DNA from: Solirubrobacteraceae bacterium
GTDB lineage: Bacteria > Actinomycetota > Thermoleophilia > Solirubrobacterales > Solirubrobacteraceae
Direction of reading: 5' to 3'
DNA length: 34,604 bases
Assembly: GCA_017882405.1 (NCBI GenBank)
Contig: JADGPO010000097.1
Location: forward strand, 1-34,604
In this document: piece by piece, positions 30,842 through 34,604 of the stretch
Numbering within the stretch: the first letter of the stretch is position 1
Layout of the letters: each line of letters starts with the position of its first letter
Program-made: the position numbers and the translations under genes
Notes under the pieces: generated by a model
Databases searched by the model: none
The model's input: only the letters and a program-made list of their open reading frames with translations
What the model was told of the DNA's origin: nothing

Positions 30842-31574
30842 GGCGGAGCGGAAGGGGATCGCGCTGGTCACGGGTGCCGGGCGGGGGATCGGCGCGGCGA
30901 TCGCTCGTGGGCTTGCGGCCGATGGCTGGCCCGTGGCCGTGAACTACCGCGCCGACGCCGACGGCGCGGCCGCCGTCGTGGCCGCGATCGAGGCGCAGGG
31001 CGGGCGCGCCACGGCGCTGGGCGCCGACGTGTGCGATCCCGGGGCCGCAGGTAAGCTCTTCGCCGCGGCCGAGCGTGAGCTGGGCGGGACGGTGCTGCTG
31101 CTCGTCAACAATGCCGGCATCAGCCGCGACGATCTCGTGCCCACGCTCGGGGACGAGGAGTGGGCCGCGGTGCTAGAGACCAACCTGAGCGCGGCGTTTC
31201 GGATGACCCGACGGGCCCTGAAGCCCATGTTGAGGGCCCGCTACGGGCGGATCGTCAACATCGCCTCGGTGGTCGGTCTGCGGGCCAACGCGGGTCAGGC
31301 CAATTATGCGGCGGCCAAGGCGGGCCTGATCGCGCTCACCAAGACGGCCGCGATCGAGGTCGCGCGCCGCGGGATCACCGTGAACGCCGTGGCGCCCGGC
31401 TGGATCGACACCGACATGACCGCCGGCGTGTCCACCGATCTGCTGAGTGCCGTGCCCGCGCGGCGAGCCGGAACTCCGGAGGAGGTTGCCGCCTGCGTAC
31501 GCTTTCTGGCATCGGACAGCGCGGGTTACGTGACTGGCGCGGTACTGACAGTCGACGGCGGCCTGGCCGCCTGA
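30834..31574 (+). CDS. fabG: 3-oxoacyl-ACP reductase
   Basis: A 246-residue NADPH-dependent short-chain dehydrogenase reducing beta-ketoacyl-ACP. Motifs: cofactor loop GAGRGIG (14-20), NNAG, catalytic Ser in NIASVVG, and YAAAK with Tyr and Lys; PGWIDTDM follows as in FabG. ATG 30834 overlaps the fabH stop by 8 bases and gives the standard length; GTG 30801 would add 11 residues. Third gene of the operon. Confidence 0.95.
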   Translation: MPEAERKGIALVTGAGRGIGAAIARGLAADGWPVAVNYRADADGAAAVVAAIEAQGGRATALGADVCDPGAAGKLFAAAERELGGTVLLLVNNAGISRDDLVPTLGDEEWAAVLETNLSAAFRMTRRALKPMLRARYGRIVNIASVVGLRANAGQANYAAAKAGLIALTKTAAIEVARRGITVNAVAPGWIDTDMTAGVSTDLLSAVPARRAGTPEEVAACVRFLASDSAGYVTGAVLTVDGGLAA

Positions 31575-31597
31575 GTCTCAACGGAAAGGGAGTAAGG

Positions 31598-31843
31598 ATG
31601 GCCACCATCACCACCGAGCAGGTGCAGGACCGCGTAGTGGAGGCGCTCGCCAGCTTCGGCCCGGACGCGAGCCAGATCACGCGCGATGCGACGTTCGAGT
31701 CGCTCGACATCGACTCGCTCGATCTCGTCGAGCTCGCCCAGATCGTCGAGGACGAGTACGGCGTGGTCCTCAAGGGCGAGGACATGAAGGAGCTCAAGAC
31801 GGTCGGCGACGCCGTCGACCTGATCGTCAGCCGCGCGGGGTGA
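31598..31843 (+). CDS. acpP: Acyl carrier protein
   Basis: An 81-residue acidic carrier on which acyl chains are built. The phosphopantetheine site is S40 in DIDSLDLVEL, and the helical pattern matches AcpP throughout. GGGAG lies 7 bases before ATG 31598, the clearest ribosome-binding site of the operon, as expected for an abundant protein. Its stop overlaps the fabF start as GTGA (31840-31843). Confidence 0.97.
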   Translation: MATITTEQVQDRVVEALASFGPDASQITRDATFESLDIDSLDLVELAQIVEDEYGVVLKGEDMKELKTVGDAVDLIVSRAG

Positions 31844-33042
31844 AGCGCCGCGTCGTCATAACCGGCATGGGCGCCGTCACGCCACTCGGCGTGGGTGCCT
31901 CGACGCTGCACGAGCGCTGGGCGGCCGGTGAGTCGGGGATTCTCGACGGTGCGGGCGCCTGCTCGGATTTCGATCCGAAGGAGTTCCTGTCGGTCAAGGA
32001 GGCCCGGCGGCTCGACCGCTTCTCGCAGTTCGCCGTCGTGGCCGCGGACGAGGCGCTGGCCCAAGCCGGCTGGGGATCGGAGCTGCCCCATGACCCGCTG
32101 CGCACCGGCTGCGTGATCTCGACCGGGATCGGTGGCATCGAGACGGTCGAGACCCAGCACGACGTGATGCGCGATCGCGGCGCGAAGATGGTCTCGCCGC
32201 TCGGCATCCCGCAGTACATGCCGAACGCGGCCGCGGTGTCGATGCGCCATGGGCTCAAGGGCCAGATGTACGGCGTCGTCTCGGCCTGCTCGGGCGGTGG
32301 GCACGCGCTCGGCTCCGCGCTGCGGATGATCCAGTACGGGGACGCCGATGCCGTCGTGGCCGGCGGCGCGGAGGCGACGCTGACGGCGTTCGGCTTCGCC
32401 TGCTTCAACTCGATGCAGGCGCTCTCGCCGACCGGGATCTCGCGGCCGTTCGACGCTCGGCGCGACGGGTTCGTGATGGGCGAGGGGGGCGCGGTGCTGG
32501 TGCTCGAGGAGGCGGAGGCGGCGCGTGAGCGCGGGGCGACGATCCTCGGCGAGCTCTCCGGTTACGGCTCGACCTCCGACGCGTATCACCTCACGGCTCC
32601 AGAGCCGTCCGGTGGGCCGGCGGCCCGCGCGATCGCCCTCGCGCTGACCGACGCGGAGATAACGCCGCAGGACGTGAGCTACGTCAACGCGCACGGCACC
32701 TCCACCCAGCTCAACGACGCGGCCGAGACGGCCGCGCTCAAACGCGCGCTCGGGGAGGAGCGAGCGAAGCAGATTCCGGTCTCCTCGACTAAGTCGGCGA
32801 TCGGGCATCTGCTCGGCGCCGCCGGCGCCGTCGAAGCCGTGGCCACCGTGCAGGCGCTGCGCGAGCGGGTGATCCCGCCGACGCTCAACCTCGAGGTCCC
32901 GGATCCCGAGCTCGATCTCGACTACGTGCCGGGCCGCGCGCGCCAGCTCGTCGCCGCCAATGGCGGGCCGCCGACGGCGATCTCGAATTCGTTCGCCTTC
33001 GGCGGGCACAACGTGGCCCTCGTGTTCCGGGGGGCTTCATAG
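31840..33042 (+). CDS. fabF: Beta-ketoacyl-ACP synthase II
   Basis: A 400-residue elongating condensing enzyme. The catalytic set is C150 (VSACSGGGH), H285 (NAHGTST), K318 (STKSAIGH) and H323; GFVMGEG is also present. GTG 31840 is coupled to acpP. It extends acyl-ACP with malonyl-ACP and is the only elongating synthase in the window, so it may cover both FabB-like and FabF roles. Confidence 0.97.
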   Translation: MKRRVVITGMGAVTPLGVGASTLHERWAAGESGILDGAGACSDFDPKEFLSVKEARRLDRFSQFAVVAADEALAQAGWGSELPHDPLRTGCVISTGIGGIETVETQHDVMRDRGAKMVSPLGIPQYMPNAAAVSMRHGLKGQMYGVVSACSGGGHALGSALRMIQYGDADAVVAGGAEATLTAFGFACFNSMQALSPTGISRPFDARRDGFVMGEGGAVLVLEEAEAARERGATILGELSGYGSTSDAYHLTAPEPSGGPAARAIALALTDAEITPQDVSYVNAHGTSTQLNDAAETAALKRALGEERAKQIPVSSTKSAIGHLLGAAGAVEAVATVQALRERVIPPTLNLEVPDPELDLDYVPGRARQLVAANGGPPTAISNSFAFGGHNVALVFRGAS

Positions 33043-33058
33043 TGGGGGATCCGCTCGC

Positions 33059-34480
33059 ATGAGCGCCACCGCTGTGCGCGAGGCCGTCGCCCGGCTCGGG
33101 CCGCTCGAGCGGCTCGAAGCGCTGTGCGACCCCGGGAGCCTTCAGATGGTGCGCTCTCGGGTCAGCTCGGCTCGGCTCGGCGCGCGCGCCGTCGCCGGCG
33201 ACGGGGTCGTCGGCGCCACCGGTCTGGTCGGCGGGCGGCCCGTGGCCTGCTACGCCCAGGACGGGCGGTTCCTGGGCGGCTCACTCGGCGAGCGCCACGC
33301 CGACACGATCGTGCGCGTGCTCCAGACGGCCGGGCGGGCCCGGATCCCCGTCGTGGCCTTCGTGGAGTCCGGCGGCGCCCGCATGCAGGAGGGCACCGCG
33401 GCGCTGGCCGGCTATGGGCGCATCTTCCGGGAGACGGTGGCCCTCAGCGGCCTCGTGCCCCAGATCTCGGTCGTCTCCGGCGCCTCGGCGGGAGGGGGCG
33501 CCTATTCGCCGGCGCTGACCGATCTGATCGTCATGACCGACGATGCCGCGATGTTCCTGACCGGACCCGGCGTCGTGCGCGAGGCGCTCGGAGAGGAGAT
33601 CGACGCCGCATCGCTCGGCGGCCCGCGCGTCCACGAGCGCAACGGCGTCTGCCATCTCGTCGAGCGCGATGAGGCCACGGCCGCGGGCCGGGTGCGGGAG
33701 TTGCTCGCCTACCTGCCGGCCGCGGCGGGCGAGTCGCCGCCACGCGCCGATGCGCGCGCGCCGCAGCGCGCCGATCCGGGCACGGCGGTCCCGCTCGAGC
33801 CGCGCGTCGCCTACGACGTCCGCGACGCCCTGGCCGGCATCGTCGACGGCGGCTCGCTGTTCGAGCTGTGCCCCCGGTGGGCACGCAACGTCGTCACCGC
33901 GCTGGCCCGCATCGACGGCCGGCCGGTGGCGGTGGTCGCCAACCAGCCGCGCCACCTCGGCGGCGTGCTCGACGCCGCGGGTTCGGAGAAGGCCGCGCGG
34001 TTCGTGCGCTTCGGCGATTCGTTCGGGCTGCCGCTCGTGGTCACCGTCGACACGCCCGGGTTCATGCCCGGGAGCCGTCAGGAGCAGGCCGGGGTGATCC
34101 GGCACGGCGCCTCGCTGGTGCGCGCCTTCGCCGCGGCGCGCGTCCCCAAGCTGACGGTGGTTCTGCGCAAGTCCTACGGCGGGGCGTACATCACGATGAA
34201 CTCACGCGACCTCGGTGCGGACCTGGTGCTCGCCTGGCCCTCTTCCGAGCTCGGGATCATGAGCGCCCGCGCGGCGGTGGGCATCGTCAACCGTCGAGAG
34301 CTGCGGGTGGCGAGCGACCCGGAGGCCGAGCGCACGCGTCTCGCGGACGTGTATGCCGGTGAGCACCTGCGCGCCGCCGCCGCAGCCGCGGAGGGTTTCG
34401 TGGACGAGCTCGTCGAGCCGGCCGAGACCCGCTCCCGGCTCGCCGGCGCGCTGCGGACGCTCGCCGGCGCCCGCGGGTAG
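33059..34480 (+). CDS. accD: Acyl-CoA carboxylase carboxyltransferase subunit
   Basis: A 473-residue subunit of the actinobacterial AccD/PccB type, with both crotonase-like halves in one chain and no N-terminal zinc ribbon. It transfers carboxyl from biotin to an acyl-CoA. Oxyanion-hole and binding motifs are SGGARMQEG and SGASAGGGAYSPA in the first half, and TPGFMPGSRQEQ and YGGAYITMNSRDLGAD in the second. Its place in the fab operon suggests acetyl-CoA as substrate, giving malonyl-CoA for FabD; propionyl-CoA is possible. The biotin-carrier and carboxylase subunit is not in the window. ATG 33059 has GGGGGA about 10 bases upstream. The stop codon overlaps a possible fabI promoter. Confidence 0.93.
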   Translation: MSATAVREAVARLGPLERLEALCDPGSLQMVRSRVSSARLGARAVAGDGVVGATGLVGGRPVACYAQDGRFLGGSLGERHADTIVRVLQTAGRARIPVVAFVESGGARMQEGTAALAGYGRIFRETVALSGLVPQISVVSGASAGGGAYSPALTDLIVMTDDAAMFLTGPGVVREALGEEIDAASLGGPRVHERNGVCHLVERDEATAAGRVRELLAYLPAAAGESPPRADARAPQRADPGTAVPLEPRVAYDVRDALAGIVDGGSLFELCPRWARNVVTALARIDGRPVAVVANQPRHLGGVLDAAGSEKAARFVRFGDSFGLPLVVTVDTPGFMPGSRQEQAGVIRHGASLVRAFAAARVPKLTVVLRKSYGGAYITMNSRDLGADLVLAWPSSELGIMSARAAVGIVNRRELRVASDPEAERTRLADVYAGEHLRAAAAAAEGFVDELVEPAETRSRLAGALRTLAGARG

Positions 34481-34483
34481 GCT
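34478..34483 (+). promoter_or_regulatory. Putative -10 box before fabI
   Basis: TAGGCT begins with the accD stop codon and ends 7 bases before GTG 34491. It may give fabI a second, near-leaderless transcript beside read-through from the fab operon. Confidence 0.35.
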
Positions 34484-34490
34484 GCGGTCC

Positions 34491-34604
34491 GTGATCCTGG
34501 CCGGCAAGCGCCTGCTCATCACGGGCGTCATCACCAAGGACTCGATCGCCTTCCACGTGGCCGCGCAGGCGCAGCGCGAGGGTGCCGAGATCCTGCTGAC
34601 GAGC
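34491..34604 (+). CDS. fabI: Enoyl-ACP reductase (NADH), 5' part
   Basis: Only 38 residues are inside the window. They match the N-terminus of FabI/InhA: GKRLLITGVITKDSIAFHVA, where the Rossmann loop G(V/I)IT..SIA(F/W) is specific to this reductase rather than ordinary short-chain dehydrogenases. The enzyme reduces the trans-2 double bond in the last step of each elongation cycle. It follows accD by 10 bases, completing all steps here except the 3-hydroxyacyl-ACP dehydratase. Confidence 0.88.
   Translation, partial: MILAGKRLLITGVITKDSIAFHVAAQAQREGAEILLTS

Noticed and set aside
31375..33009. Open minus-strand frame antisense to acpP-fabF
   Set aside because: Shadow of fabF; the translation is rich in Arg, Asp and His without a recognisable fold.
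1..34604. Search for CRISPR arrays, insertion sequences, phage genes, toxin-antitoxin pairs and tRNA genes
   Set aside because: No regularly spaced repeats, transposase or integrase motifs, or cloverleaf-like sequences were found by eye; the window looks like ordinary housekeeping chromosome.

Overview
The window is GC-rich, gene-dense bacterial chromosome with strong G/C bias at third codon positions. It fits an actinobacterium, and Thermoleophilia (Solirubrobacterales-like) is my best guess. Supporting signs are a GTP-type PEP carboxykinase, a CofG-CofH fusion for coenzyme F420, a DipZ-type CcdA/thioredoxin fusion, a DEDDh/GIY-YIG fusion nuclease, DivIVA, PucR, and a coupled FAS-II operon carrying an actinobacterial-type AccD. 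The phylum is well supported; class and order are inference. I saw no rRNA, tRNA, CRISPR array, insertion sequence or phage genes. No gap between genes exceeds 300 bases.

Layout. 1-3750: the 3' end of a MaoC hydratase, a terminator, pckG, a polytopic membrane protein with the features of a presenilin/signal-peptide-peptidase-type GxGD protease, and a convergent zinc-ribbon protein. 3798-10261 (minus): dipZ, moaA, then the coupled operon ecm-meaB-GNAT. 10358-12434 (plus): a DivIVA-domain protein, an MBL-fold hydrolase and clpS. 12487-14741: a fatty-acid desaturase divergent from a PucR regulator. 14680-16516 (minus): ccr followed by two small unknown genes coupled to it. 16615-19640 (minus): a MarR/MFS efflux pair, a lipoprotein and a 67-residue protein. 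19777-22983: the DEDDh/GIY-YIG nuclease, ygfZ, a frameshifted remnant and a small unknown gene. 22990-26235: a THI5-like lipoprotein divergent from fbiC. 26316-28826: a zinc-ribbon, histidine kinase and response regulator operon, with a convergent secreted DUF4232 protein. 28978-34604: fabD-fabH-fabG-acpP-fabF-accD-fabI (fabI cut by the window end).

How the genes fit together. Ccr (crotonyl-CoA carboxylase/reductase) and an Ecm-type B12 mutase with its MeaB chaperone point to the ethylmalonyl-CoA pathway for acetyl-CoA assimilation. The MaoC fragment could be its mesaconyl-CoA hydratase, and PEP carboxykinase would draw the resulting C4 acids into gluconeogenesis. The right end is a nearly complete fatty-acid elongation operon; the desaturase in the middle would act on its products.

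Most unusual observations: the GxGD protease candidate beside pckG; two unknown genes coupled to ccr, one apparently starting at CTG; paired C/G-tract inverted repeats flanking the two-component system; an 11-bp inverted repeat at the ecm promoter; and a recurring TANNNT hexamer 6-8 bases before start codons, suggesting many leaderless mRNAs.
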